From Gongronella butleri (lineage: Eukaryota > Mucoromycota > Mucoromycetes > Mucorales > Cunninghamellaceae), in the NCBI GenBank assembly GCA_025201375.1, contig JAIWZP010000067.1, positions 62,001 through 126,000 of the forward strand: a stretch of 64,000 nt of DNA. The letters are read 5' to 3'. A model generated the notes under the pieces. It was not told the DNA's origin, did no database searches, and saw only the letters and a program-made list of their open reading frames with translations. The translations under genes and the position numbers were made by a program. Each line of letters begins with the position of its first letter. Positions within the stretch are counted from its first letter, which is position 1. Of the stretch, positions 34,245-46,681 are shown one piece after another.

Positions 34245-35803
34245 ACTATTCGCCAAAATCGCGGTCATTTGTGCCTTTTTGCTATTTCTTTTTCTTTTTT
34301 TTTTATTACGCATCCCATCCCATCCCACTCCCCCCTCTCTCTTTCCTCCTCATAGATTTCTGTTCCGTGCCTCACATCTCTATTTTTATTTTTCTGCCCT
34401 AGATCCCAATTTGTAAATAAAAAATCTCCTTGTCTGCGCTCCATCTGTCACCCATCACACGCCGGATCGCGCTTGCCTGCGCACGGAGTGCACGCCAATT
34501 TGTCAGACGGGGTCTCCTCCGCCAGCCTCAAAAGGCAGAACTTAAGAAAATTTAATGGCAAACCTTTTTTCTCGTTTCTTGTTGGGTATTAGGGTATTAG
34601 AAAAGTAGCAAGCCGGTGTGGGAAAGCATTCGAAACGACCAAGAAGTTGTAAAGCGACGCGTTCCCTTTGTTGCCGCGTGTATACGATGTTCCGCCACGC
34701 CCGCGAGACCGTCCCCCCTTCACCCGTTCCCCGCATTTTATGATTTGTGATGACAATTGCAGCATGAATGCCCAACAGCAAAGGGATTGGCCCCTCCATT
34801 GACTCTTTTTAGTGTTAAAATCCAGCATGGTGACACAAGTGATGCAATTGGGGGGAGCATGGCTCGTTTTTTTTTTTTTGGCTTTTTTTTTTCTTTCTTT
34901 GCAGTGGCCGCCGCGAGGGTGATTTGAAGCGGATGGTGCGACAAATTGAATCTCATCCACAAACCAAAGGAGGTTTGCATGATGAGGCAAGAGAGTGAAT
35001 TTCTTCTTTTTTATTTTTTGCATGTCTATCTACAAGAGTGCCTGATGATGACCAAGGATCAGTGGGGGTCGATCATGCTTGACAGAGCATGATTGATCAT
35101 GACTGGGTGTCAATTGAAACCCCGGCATGGCGAAGAGCCATTTGCTGATGCGAGCAAGAATAGGGACGACAGGGAAACAAAAGTCTGGACGGAAAAAAGA
35201 TGTGGAAAAAGGGCGGGCAAAGACGCGAGATCACCCATTTTATATGTATTTGTCCTCCATTTGCTATAGGCCGATCCACGATGTGCCACATGGGAAAGCG
35301 CGTTGGGCTCCAGACGTATTGCCATTCACGTCACTTCCTGCAAAAAAAAGAAAAAAAAGGGGGCCGTGAAGACAGGGCCATGAAATGGGCAAGCTTACAG
35401 CTGACAAATGTGCATTGTGCAAGCAGATGGAAATGCGGAGAAGCCGGGTCAGCCAAACTGAGTGAGTGATTCGTTTTCACATGAACCCAAGGGCCTAGCT
35501 AAAACCTTGCACGCTGACTGGGCCTGCCCAATTCTTCCACGGAAAAAAAATGGGGGGAGCAGGGGTTGCTCCTCACACACAAACACACACATACACACTC
35601 ACCAGGCGGCGGGGTCATGCTCCTCATGGGATGGTTCCTTGACTTTTGGGCATTGCTTGTTTAAGAAATATTTTGGAGCTCATCCCACCCATCTCATTAT
35701 ATAAACCCTTTTCCTTTCGTGCTTTTTTTTGTAATTCTTTTCTTTTTCTTTTTTTTTTTCCCCTGTCAATTATATTACACATTTTTGTTTCTCTCATCTC
35801 ATA
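34245..35803. other. intergenic, upstream of isocitrate lyase
   Basis: About 1.56 kb without a recognisable gene. It includes a perfect 8-bp-arm hairpin (ATCATGCT...AGCATGAT) near 35075 and a CA-rich stretch near 35577. This is the likely regulatory region of the carbon-regulated isocitrate lyase gene. Confidence 0.55.
35698..35705 (+). promoter_or_regulatory. TATA box of isocitrate lyase
   Basis: TATATAAA lies about 100 bp upstream of the ATG at 35804, followed by a T-rich leader. Confidence 0.6.
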
Positions 35804-37664
35804 ATGGCTGATCAAGAACTCGCTCAATTCCAAAAGGAAGTCGACCAAGTCAAGCAATGGTGGAACTCGCCCCGCTTCCGCAATGTCAAGCGTGTCTACA
35901 CCGCCGAGCAGGTCGTGTCCAAGCGTGGCACTTTGCCCACGGACTACCGCTCGGATGCCCAGGCCAAGAAGCTGTGGCAATTGATTGAGAAGAACAAGGT
36001 CAACAAGGAGACCTCGCACACCTTTGGTGCCTTGGACCCCGTCCAGGTAAAGAAAAAGCACAAAATCAAAAGCAAGCACATGTCAAACCCGCCTTTTTTT
36101 TAAACTTTTTTTTTTTTTTCAGGTGACTCAAATGGCCAGCGCTGGCATTGAGACCGTCTATGTCTCTGGCTGGCAATCGTCGTCGACGGCGTCGACTTCC
36201 AACGAGCCTGGTCCTGATTTGGCCGATTATCCCATGGACACGGTGCCCAACAAGGTTGAGCACCTTTTCAACGCCCAATTGTTCCATGACCGCAAGCAGC
36301 GCGAGGAGCGCCTGCGCATGACCTCGGAGGAGCGCGCCAAGACGCCTGCTGTTGACTATTTGCGCCCCATTGTTGCCGATGCCGACACTGGTGTAAGAAA
36401 TTGAAGCAAAATTGAGGAGGGGATGAACGCGACGCGATCTCGGGGAATTGGCAATATGATGGAGACTAAATTTTTTTATTTTATTTCTAGCACGGTGGCA
36501 TCACTGCGGTCATGAAGCTTGCCAAGATGTTTGTGGAGCGCGGTGCTGCTGGTATCCACATTGAGGATCAAGCGCCTGGCACCAAGAAGTGTGGCCACAT
36601 GGCTGGCAAGGTGCTTGTGCCCATTGCCGAGCACATCAACCGCTTGGTTGCCATCCGTCTCCAATACGACATCATGGGCGTGGAGAACATCGTTGTTGCC
36701 CGTTCCGATGCCGAAGCCGCCACTCTGTTGACGACCAACATTGATCCCCGTGACCACGAATTCGTGGTTGGTGCCACGGTGCCCATGCCCCCCTTGGCTG
36801 AGCTCATGTCCGAGGCCGAGCAACAAGGCAAGGTTGGTGCCGCCCTCCAAGCCATTGAGGACGAATGGGTTGCCAAGGCCGGCCTCAAGCGCTACGGCAC
36901 GGCCGTCGCCGACGAATTGATCAAGGCTGGCAAGGCCAAGGAGGCCGCCGAATTCTTGGAAAAGATCAAGTTCAAGTCCAACAAGGATGCCCGCCAAATC
37001 GCCAAGTCGTATGGTGTCGAAATCTTCTTTGACTGGGACTCCCCCCGTGTCCGTGAGGGCTACTACCGCTACGAAGGCGGCACCGAGGCTGCCACTGCCC
37101 GCTGCATTGCCTTTGCCCCCTATGCCGATATGCTCTGGATGGAAACCAAGAAGCCCATCCTCTCGCAGGCCGAGCAATTCGCCAAGGGCGTCTTGGGCGC
37201 TCACCCCGAGGCCAAGCTCTGCTACAACTTGTCGCCTTCCTTCAACTGGTAACGTGAAAAAAAAAGATCGGATCATCACGGAATCGCGTCAACTCATCGC
37301 TTTTTTCTCCTTTTTTTTTCAACAATTCGACAGGGATGCTGCTGGCATGAACGACGAGCAGATCGAGGCCTACGTCTGGCAATTGGGCAAGCTCGGCTTT
37401 GTCTGGCAGTTCATCACCTTGGGTGGTCTCCACGCCAACGCTCTCATCACCGCCACCTTTGCGCGCGCCTTCAAGGCCCGTGGCATGTACGGCTATGTCA
37501 ACAATGTCCAGCGCAAGGAGCGTGAGGAGAATGTCGACGTTCTCCAGCACCAAAAGTGGTCTGGCGCCAGCTATGTCGACGAATTGATCAAGGTCGTCAC
37601 TGGTGGTGTCGCTGCCACCGCTGCCATGGGCAAGGGTGTCACTGAGGATCAATTCAAGAAATAA
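35804..37664 (+). CDS. ICL1: isocitrate lyase
   Basis: Exons 35804-36046, 36123-36392, 36491-37248 and 37334-37664; 533 residues. The enzyme splits isocitrate to glyoxylate and succinate in the glyoxylate cycle, allowing growth on acetate or fatty acids. The catalytic loop [13 protein letters not shown] is present, with the upstream [20 protein letters not shown] and the downstream [16 protein letters not shown]. The N-terminal WWNSPRF is also typical. The C-terminus is TEDQFKK, not an SKL-type peroxisomal signal, so cytosolic location or another import route is likely. Codon choice is strongly C-ending, suggesting high expression. An AATAAA lies about 155 bp after the stop. Confidence 0.98.
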
Positions 37665-38746
37665 GCTGCTTCCTCATCATCCCCTTTCTTCAATTGGATC
37701 GCGTCTAAAAAAAAATGCAAATCAACGCGTCCTTTCCTCTCTTTTTCTCCCTTGTCTCCCCTTCCCACCCATTTCTTGTTCTGTACATGAATTCCCATTT
37801 GTATTATACGCCATAAAAAATAAATCAGAATCCGTTGTGGTTGTTTCAAGCACAATTGCTCATCATCTTCATGTGCATGCTATGTTTTTTTTGCAGATTT
37901 TTGTGGGGGGTGCAAGATGGGACGGGGTTTCAGCGCCCTTTGTTTACCAAAACGCGCATGATAATGAAAGAAGGCGCGAGATTAGATAATCCCTTTTAGG
38001 CAATCAACTTAGTCACTTGCAATTGCGGGGAGAAAGGGGGGGGGGAGGAAGAAAACAAGGGCTGAAACGGGTCCATGGAAAGAAGCCATCCTGGTTGGAT
38101 CAGGGCTCCATGTCATTTTGAATCGAAGGGCACTGGCCATTGACAATAAAGATCGGCAACAGCAACAGGAAATGCCTTGTTTAGGAGGTTGGCATACGTG
38201 ACCTCATGCTTTTTCTCTTTTAATTGTGTGATGTCAGATCAAAAAAAGGGCTTCCTTGTCCTCCCGACCACACGCCATGCACTCTCTTTATTGTGATCTC
38301 AGAGAGCGAGTAAATAAGGACTCACGTTGCAATAGAGGGGCAAATGCGCGCGTCAAACCCACAAAACGGCCATTTTCTTGTTTGCGTGCCATTGGCACTG
38401 CCTACCATGTTATTTTCGCGTTCTCGTCTTGCCTGTCATGCTCCTCCGCATGATCGTAAACCCGTACCGGGCCGATGCCTGGAACAACAACGGCCTTTTG
38501 TGTCACGTTTGGCACATTCTCTTTGTTTTCCAGCCGTCCCTCCCCCCAAATAATTATTGTTTTGCCATCACGTGGGTCAGTTTTTTTTTCTTGACAGGCA
38601 CCAACCTTGTTTCGCGTCGTACGTGCCGCGCAGAACGAAAAGAAAGTGGAAAGAATGATGTGTTTTTTAATCAGAAAACAGAATGCAAATGATTGAAATA
38701 TAATACAAAGTCGAATGTGAGGAGGAAAAAGAAAAAAAAAGTGAAT
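37665..38746. other. intergenic between convergent genes
   Basis: Holds the 3' regions of isocitrate lyase (plus strand) and Top3 (minus strand). G-runs occur near 38037-38050. No ORF looks coding. Confidence 0.6.
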
Positions 38747-41745
38747 TTATGAGCACCAATCAAAGTATCCACAGCCACCATCGGTGGATGGCGTGGCACA
38801 GGTATAAAATGCGCGGCCAAAGTTCTCATTTTGCCGCTGGACGACGCGCTGCACGGATGGGCGGCCACAATTACAATTAGGTGTCGATTCTTGTCGATGG
38901 CTGCCGTTGTTGCTTGCACCACGTCCACCTCGGCCGCGGCCTCGTCCTCTTGTGCCACCACCTCCGCGTCCAGACGACCCTCGGCCACGCGTCGCGTCAT
39001 TTTGACCACGCCCGCGCCCTCGAGGCGCACCGCCGCCAAACTCACCGCCACGACCTCGACCACGACCTCGGCCGCCGCCTGCATCGCTGCCACCAAAGCC
39101 ATTGCTGCCACCACCAAAGCCATTGCTGCCACCACCAAAGCCGTTGCTGCCGCCACCAAAGCCATTGCTACCACCAAAGCCATTGCTGCCTTGCTGCGCA
39201 TGCAATTGCCGATTTTCTTGCACTTGCTCACGTTCTCGTCGCAAATCGTCTTCTTGGTTGAGATGCTGGTCCAATGACCGCCGGAGCACGCTCTCGGCTA
39301 TGGTCGTCTGAACATACATGTCTCTGTACCGCCCAATGCTGCGATTCAGCACTTGCGCCACTTCCTTGGTACCCTCGCAAATGCCCTTGAGATCCAATTC
39401 CATCTTTTTTGTTTTTTTTTTTTAAGAAAACGTGAGACATGGCGACCCTTTTTTTTTTTTTTTTTGTTTTACCTCTTGGCGCAAAAAGGGTTTGCCAAAG
39501 TCAACGTCGAGATCGAGGCGCGCGTAGCCGTCAATGAGAGCAATGCCGAGCGACGATGGCTCAAACACCTGGTTGCGCACCTTGTAAGCATAGCGGCGGA
39601 CGAGAATCATGTTGATGTGCTGCGCAATCGTGGCGTCCGTGCCGATGCCGTTCTTTTCCATAAGCGTAATCAGGTCCGATTCGGTTAAAAGCTTCGGCGC
39701 CTCCGTCTTGCCCGACTCCATCATCAGCTCCGTGGGCTCAAATCGCTGACCTTGAACAAATTCAGGAATCGCCTTGTCTGACCAGCGGTCCCACGGGTAC
39801 ACGTGCATGTAATTCAACTCCAAGACGTGCAAGCCTAAGAAAAAAAAGTCACGTGTCAATCAATGCTTTTTTTCTTTTTTTTTTTTTCTTTTTTTCTCTT
39901 TTTTTTACCTGTTGTCTTGAATTCCTCGCCGGCAATGTTGATCATGACGGTCGTCTCGTTGCCCACGGCATCGGCCCAGCAGCACGCAAGATACCAGCGC
40001 GTAATCAGATCATACACCTTGCGTTCACGCGAGTTTGCATTATACTGGCCATCGCGCGGCAAACTCTTGATGGGGTGGATGGGGGGATGCGCCTTGTCAT
40101 TGTCGCGGCCATTGCGCGGCAGCTGGAAATTGCCATCAAGCAGACTAGACCACACACAACACACACACAAAAAAAAGGGGACAGGGTCAAAGATCGACAT
40201 GTTCACTTGTTTTTTTCGCTTTTTTTTCCGTTTATACCCTTGTGCGTGTGTGCCCCATTCGCGGTCCGTGACTTGTGCGCGAATGTACTGGTGAAAGTCA
40301 AACTTGTCATCGAATTGATTTGTTTCGGTTCTTGGGTAGCTGATATAACCTTGCGTGTAGAGTTCCTCGGCGGCGTCCATGATCGACTGACCGGAGAGCC
40401 GCAGCACTCGCGTGCCGAGCTTTTGCATCTCAATGGTCGTCAGCGGCTTGGGTTTCCTACGTAGCACCAAAGAGAGAGAGAGAGAGAAAAAAAGAACGAG
40501 AACGCGTGAAATTGGAGCAAAACCGGCCATAGTTGCTTACCATTTTGATTTTCTGCGCTTCTCGACGTGTGTCACGGTGGCCGTGGAGTTGTTGAAACAC
40601 CGGTCAAAAAGGACATAGCAAACGTGGCGGTCAAAGCAATGCTGGCGCTGCCAATTGAACCTGGCCGTCAAGGGCGACGCGCCAGGGGCAGCTGGTCGCT
40701 GCGAGTACGCGACATTGATCTTCCAAAACTCCTCGGGCACGAACCTTTCCTTCTCCAAATACCGATCCACAATAAAACCAAGGCATGGGAATTGGCATGT
40801 ACCTGCACAAATAAAAAAAAAAAGAAAAAAAATAGAGAAAATGGCAAATGAGAACGCGTCCTTTTTTGCATGCCTCTCGGTGGTGGCGCAGCACGCTACC
40901 CAGACTGATGACGCCTCGTCCTTCCCCCAGGCGCGACCGGAATTTGCCGGTCAAAAAACGCGTGAATGCCGCGCCAATGCGTAAATCGAGCTCCTGGCGC
41001 ACCATCACCGCGCCAACCATACGGTCGTCTAATGGCCGAGGATGATTCGCCGCGCGATGCACGTCCCTGTGAACAAAAAAAAGAAAATTGGTTCAAAATC
41101 TATGGGCTTTCCCTTGTTTCGTTTTTTTTTTTCGCTTACGAGGCTTGCATTGACGAGAATTGCGCACGCCACACCTCGATACGCGCATTAGCCTCTCTAC
41201 AAATGGACACGACCTCACCACCAATGGCCTCGCCCTCGCGATCACAATCGGTCCAGATGAACAAGACGGTCGCGCGCCGCGCCAGTTGGCGCATATTTTC
41301 GGCTATTTCTTGTTTTTCCTTGAAATATCAAATAAATCAGTTTGGACACGCCAAATTGGCATCATCCACTGCGTATAGACGACTTACACTATCGACAGTC
41401 GGGCGCACGTCTAGGCTAAACAGCTCCTCAGGGTCACAATTATTCCAATTCTTGTCGTACGGCTCAGGAAAGTGCAAACCCATAATATGACCCAGTGCAG
41501 ACGTCATGACGATATTCTCGGTGCGTCCGTTCAACGTGTATTCGTACTCATAGTTCTTGATATGCTGATGTCGGGTGCTCCGCTACAACAAAGTGGGGGG
41601 CAAAGCCAGTAAATGAGCCTGTCTGTGGCGAAAAAAAAAAAGAAAAAAAAGGGCAACCGCTTACAACTTCCATTTGTCCCTGAGACATAACCTGTGCAAT
41701 CTGTCGTGCAGCCTTAGGTTTCTCTGCCACGCATAGGATCGTCAT
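38747..41745 (-). CDS. TOP3: DNA topoisomerase III with RGG tail and GRF zinc finger
   Basis: Nine exons: 41665-41745, 41388-41582, 41140-41318, 40900-41066, 40541-40802, 40238-40456, 39909-40144, 39473-39834 and 38747-39403; 785 residues. The Toprim domain starts ILCVAEKPKAARQIA and has the WTDCDREGEAIGGE acidic triad. Next come QELDLRIGAAFTRF and GTCQFPCLGFIVDRY. The active-site Tyr is in GYISYPRTETNQF, followed by KAHPPIHP. The C-terminal exon adds a Gly/Asn/Phe repeat (GSNGFGG units), an RGRGRG tract, and a GRF-type zinc finger (CNCGRPSVQR to CGYFDWC). Type IA topoisomerase III works with RecQ helicases to dissolve recombination intermediates. It is divergent from the FKBP gene, with 210 bp between start codons. 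Confidence 0.96.
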
Positions 41746-41955
41746 GTCAGGGTCATGAGGCGAAGCAAAAAAAAAAAAAAAAAGAGAGAAAGAAAGAAAA
41801 AAAAGGCACGATCGGAGCGCGTCTTTGCTGCCAAATGTTTTTACAGTGGAGAATTCGTCATGCCAAATACGGCAATGCGTTTCTTTTTTGCCCTTTTTTC
41901 AAAGTTCCGCAGAGACAACTCGCTTTTTTGCTCGTTTCCATCACTTTTGCTGCTC

Positions 41956-43215
41956 ATGGCGACCGACACGCTGATGATAGGCAATGGCATCAAGAAGCGC
42001 GTCATTCAGACCGGCACCGGAACCTCGGTGAACCTTGCTGACCGCGTAAAAGGTGCGAAACACGCGCAAACAAGCTGTTGCGACGCGTTTTTCTCACTTT
42101 TTTTTATTACGTCAGTGCATTACGAAGGCTACGTGGACAGCAGTGGCGAGTGTTTCGACAGCACACGGGCACTGGACGCACCCTTGGAATTCATTGTGGG
42201 TGAAGGTGCGACAATGGCTCGATACATCATCAATTGCACCGACAAACTGACGCGCTTCCTGTTTTATTTTATTTTTTTCTTGCAGGCAAGGTCTTGCCAA
42301 GCTTTGACAAGGCGATCCAATCGATGCACGTTGGCGAACACGCCGAGATTTGGATTGATGGCAACCATGGTAAGGAATTGAGACGCAAAGTGCGATTCTA
42401 AAGCGCTCCATTCGCGTTTTTAGCCTATGGCAAGCAAGGTCGGCCACCAACAATTCCCGCCAATGCTGCATTACGCTTTGATGTCACGCTTTTGAGTGCT
42501 TCGCAGGTAAATTGGCTCTGTGCTGCACGCGTTCTTTGCTAGTTTGTCTCTACATCTTTTTTCTCTCTCTCAGAGTGAGAATTCACCCGCGAAAATCCTT
42601 GATTCCGTCATGACACTCAAGGCAACAGGCAACGTATTATACCAGGATGGGCAAGTCAGCGATGCATTGAAGCAATACGACAAGGTACACGACCAATTGG
42701 AGCGCTGCGCGTCAAGATCTCACGCGATAATTCTTTTTTTTTATTTTTCTTAGGCAAAGACCCTAGCATACAAGTTTGTGGGCGGCAGTCCTGAACAGCA
42801 GCGACAGCTTGACGACACGCTGGTGTCGATCATGGCCAACATGGCAGCGTGCTGCCTCAAAGCGCAAGATTGGCCGCAATGCATCATTCACTGCGAGGCT
42901 GTCCTTGAAAAAGACCCAGCACATGTGAAATCATACTACCGACTCGGCCAGGCACACTTGCAAACCAAGGCATTCGAGGACGCCATGCAGAGCGTGCAGC
43001 GCGGTTTAAAAGTAAGCAACGAAAAGCGCGACTGGCGAAGCAAATGCCTTTTTTTTTTTTTTTTTTTGTTCATTTGGCCCGCCTGACGCTTCGCTTTTTT
43101 TCAACAGTGTGCCCCCAGTGACCCATCTTTGCTGGCGTTGAGCGCGCAAATAGATCGACGTCGGGCAGAATGGAACTCAAGTAATAAAAAAAAGTTCAAG
43201 AGCCTCTTTGGGTGA
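41956..43215 (+). CDS. FKBP-type domain fused to TPR repeats
   Basis: Exons 41956-42052, 42116-42205, 42286-42369, 42424-42506, 42574-42684, 42754-43011 and 43108-43215; 276 residues. The FKBP part contains DRVKVHYEGYVDSSGECFDS, FIVGEGKVLPSFDKAI, HVGEHAEIWI and YGKQGRPPTIPANAALRFDV. TPR helices follow (ATGNVLYQDGQVSDALKQYD, ANMAACCLKAQDWPQCI, VKSYYRLGQAHLQTKAFEDA). TPR-FKBPs are Hsp90-binding co-chaperones, and a single FKBP plus TPR resembles AIP/XAP2 and FKBP8-type proteins. Several hydrophobic active-site positions differ from FKBP12, so isomerase activity is uncertain. The TGA at 43213 lies directly against retrotransposon-derived sequence. Confidence 0.9.
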
Positions 43216-44118
43216 TTGAGCAACACAAAAATCGCCACCCGGACTTGGACCCAGGCGACGAAACACAAGATTTTGAGGAAACCGTATTTGCACACCAATT
43301 CACCGAGATCTCAATGCAATGTCCCCAAACCACAAGCGCTTTTACCGACATTATTCGCCTCCCTCGCAACCTGCCCGTGCTTCAATTCGTTGGCGACGAT
43401 GATGCCATGGCTAACAAGCCAATGTACGGTGCGGTCGACAAGTTCCTCCACATTTTTGAGCTTGTCATGTACCAGCACAACATCGACTGTGACTTGAAAT
43501 GAGAACAAGTCTTCATCAGCTGCGTCCAACACTCGATGACCAAGGTGGAATGGTTCCGTGAAGAGCTCATGCACCGCGACCTCCCCTGGCATCAGGCGCG
43601 CGAGATCATCCAGCGCAAGTTCCAAGGAGACCATCTCGCCGCGCACTATCTCCAGCACCTTCACGCCATGAAATGTCGTCGTCATGACAACCCGTTGGAC
43701 TTTGTGGATGAATTTGCCACCACGCTTCGCTCCGCCGGTGTCACGGACAGCGTCGCGTTCGGCGCCATGCTGCTGGAGAAGCTGGACCATGACTTTGAGC
43801 GTTTGACCACGCAAATTCGCAACGTGCACGCCATGCCAGCCAGCAATATGCGCGAGGAGTTGACCGTGGCGTTCATTGCCGATCGTGCGCCACGTCTCTT
43901 CTCCCAGAAGTGGGACCTCTCCGCCTCGTCGCGCGAAAGAGCGCGTCAATCGCCCCGAAACAACAACAATTCGTCGGATGGCGACTCCTCTCGCTTTGCA
44001 CCATACAATAAGAAGCGCGGTGGTGGCGACAAGTCGAAACGCCACAATAACAAGCATCGCGACAACAACAAATCCACGCAGCGCTCTGACAATGCCAGTG
44101 GTGCGGACCACCGCAGCA
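43216..44118 (+). pseudogene. Ty3/gypsy-type Gag remnant with in-frame TGA
   Basis: One frame runs from about 43212 to 44177 with a single TGA at 43500. Before it: LPVLQFVGDDDAMANKPMYG and AVDKFLHIFELVMYQHNI. After it: EQVFISCVQHSMTKVEWFRE, LPWHQAREIIQRKFQ and MKCRRHDNPLDFVDEFATTL. This is the retrotrans_gag pattern of LTR elements. The C-terminal region is basic and Asn/Arg/His-rich, but no CCHC zinc knuckle remains. No protease, reverse transcriptase or LTR was found nearby. The rest of the element has been lost, and a different transposon fragment follows. Confidence 0.75.
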
Positions 44119-44259
44119 ATTCTGCTGGAGCCGCTCTGGGAGCGCACTCAGGAAACATGGGAGAATATTGGGCCTGAAACGGTGCGCAAATACATGGAAA
44201 GCATGCCCAAACGAGTCAATGATGTGTTGAAATCGAAGGGATTGTGGATCAAATACTAA
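44119..44259 (+). pseudogene. Tc1/mariner transposase C-terminal fragment
   Basis: A frame shifted from Gag reads WERTQETWENIGPETVRKYM, ESMPKRVNDVLKSKGLWIKY and stops at 44259. This matches the end of Tc1-type DDE transposases (W-x-I...SMPRR...KG...TKY). The catalytic DDE region is absent. An ATAAATAAATAAATAAT tract follows. Confidence 0.7.
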
Positions 44260-44681
44260 AAAAATAAATAAATAAATAATTTGGCACGCCTGCTGGCGGT
44301 GCCGAGTACCACATCAGGGACAAAATTGAATGATATCATCTATGCACGGGCTAACTTTGCCCCCCCCCCATTTTCTGTGGAAAATTGGTGCTACATTCAC
44401 GAGACAAAGACCATTCGAAAGGTATTCTATCATATGGGACTAAAAAACATTTACAGTAAGCCGAGCATCCCATCATATGAGCTCAATCAATACAGTATTC
44501 GTCGTGAGCCGAATGGATGCTTTCTGCTGCTGGAAAGGGCATGGGGCCGCACTGATTCGACACTCCGCTGTTGTCCGTCCATCCGTCCGTCGATGCCGGG
44601 CTTTGAATATGAACGTCGTGGGGGATGTTGTTGCCCTTTTCCGCATTTTCTTCCCCTCATTTTTATTTTATTTTCTGGAAC

Positions 44682-46681
44682 ATGACCAGCATTCTGACAC
44701 GACGACTTGTGGCACGTCCCTCGTCCATGGGCGTGCGCCGCTGGTTCAGTAATGCGCACCAGTACGAGGCGGTCGTGCTCGGCGCTTACACAAATAGCGA
44801 CGGCCGCGTGGTGTTTCCGTCGGCGGCCGATATTTCTCCTCAGACGCAGTCTGCCCTTGCTGATCAGCTCGCAGCCTCGCACTTTAAAAAGGCCGGCGAC
44901 TTGCGTATGCTCTACAATATCGGCGGTGTAAAGCAGGTGGCTGTGGTGTCGCTCGGACCCCAGGGCAAACCCCAAAAGGACCCGGTCCTTGAACGCGCCA
45001 GCACCATGGAAAAGGCTCGCAGCGCCGTAAGAAACACCAAACTCGTCACCGCGACAATTGGCATGGGCTGATCTTTTTTTTTTTTTTTAGATTGCGCGTG
45101 GCATTCAGGCTCTGAAGAACCGCGACGTGAAGGCTGTTGGTGTGGATGTGTCCGTGAGCGCGCACGGAGCGGCGGAGGGCGCGGTGCTTGCGCAATTCTC
45201 GTTTGACAAGCTCAAGAAGGAGAAAAGCCGACAAAAGGACATGCAATTGATCCCGTTCTCCAAGGCGGCCGATGGCGACGATGGTCTCTCGTTTGAATCG
45301 GGCCAGATCTACGGCGCGTCGCAGAACTTGGCGCGCATGCTCATGACTTCGCCGTCCAATCTGATGACCCCCAAGCTCTTTTCCGAGGAAGTTGCCTATT
45401 TGCTCGCGGGCCTCGAGAACACCGAGGTGATTGTCCACGACGAGGAATGGGCCGCAAAGAACAACATGAATGCCTTTTTGTCCGTCGCCAAGGGCAGCAG
45501 TGAGCCGCTGCGCTTCCTCGAAATCAGATACAATGGCGGCGCGGAAAACGAGCAGCCTTACGGTTTGGTCGGCAAAGGTAAAAAAAAAAAAAAGGAGACG
45601 CGTCTTGCCGGTCTTGCGAGCATCGCGGCTAATTGCGTCCCCTTTTTTTTCTCATTTAGGTGTCACGTTTGACGCGTAAGAAGCATGCGGCAATAAAGCA
45701 AACGCAAAAAAAAAGAAAAAAAAACGCCAGACGCCTGAATTCATGTGTTTTTGCAATAGGGGTGGCATCTCGCTCAAGCCTTCCAACAACATGGCGCTGA
45801 TGAAGGGTGACATGGGTGGCGCGGCGACGGTGGCGGGTGCCATGTACGGCATTGTGAAGCTCGGTCTGCCTGTCAATGTGGTGGCTGTCACGCCTCTGTG
45901 CGAGAATTTGCCCGACGGCCGTGCCACCAAGCCCGGCGATGTCATCAAGGCGATGAATGGCCGCTCCATCGAAGTGCTCGACACGGATGCTGAAGGTCGC
46001 TTGATCTTGGTACGTGAGCAAAACTGGCCAAAAAAAAAAAGAAGCATTTTTCATGTTTTTTTTTTTTTCTACTAGGCGGACGCGTTGTACTACTTGAGTT
46101 CGCAATACCAGCCGCGCAGCATCATTGATCTTGCGACGCTGACGGGCGCGATGGATGTGGCGCTCGGCAATGCGTTTGGCGGCGTGTTTACAAACTCAGA
46201 CGCGCTGTGGCGCGACCTGGACACGGCCGGCACCGTGACGCACGACCCGTTCTGGCGCATGCCTCTGCACGCGGCCTATCTCAAGGAAATGCAACAATCT
46301 GCCGTGGCCGATTTCAACAACTTGGGCAAGGGCCGCTCGGGCGGCGCGTGCTCTGCAGCCGCGTTCCTCAAGGAATTCGTCGCCGGCCTAGAGTCCGACG
46401 ACGACAAGGAACAGCTGGACGACGATGCCCAGGTGCCTTGGGCACACATCGACATTGCTGGCATCATGGACAGCCAAAGCACCGATGGTTACCATATCAA
46501 GGGCATGTCTGGTAAAAACAATCCCCTCCCTCCCCCTTTCCCAAAAAAAAAAAAAGATGAAATTCAAATTGGAAAGAGCCATTGTAACTCAAATCGCGGC
46601 ACTTTTTTATTCTTTCTTTTTTTGTTTCTAGGGCGGCCAACGCGATCGTTAATTGAGTATATTCGACAAGGCAGTGCTTAA
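44682..46681 (+). CDS. M17 leucyl aminopeptidase, probably mitochondrial
   Basis: Exons 44682-45026, 45091-45577, 45660-45675, 45760-46009, 46076-46511 and 46632-46681; 527 residues. The N-terminus is Arg/Ser-rich ([20 protein letters not shown]), a likely mitochondrial targeting peptide. The M17 signatures are [18 protein letters not shown] (metal site) and the catalytic [18 protein letters not shown]. They are followed by [17 protein letters not shown] [14 protein letters not shown]. The end is [18 protein letters not shown]. The enzyme removes N-terminal residues from peptides, usually as a hexamer with two metal ions. Exon 3 is only 16 nt and encodes the centre of the metal-site motif, which makes this joint secure. 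Confidence 0.95.

Noticed and set aside
36476..37279. 267-residue minus-strand ORF over isocitrate lyase
   Set aside because: Antisense shadow of a highly biased coding exon with a clear enzyme motif on the plus strand.
43311..44147. 278-residue minus-strand ORF over the Gag remnant
   Set aside because: The plus strand has recognisable Gag motifs; the antisense frame has none.
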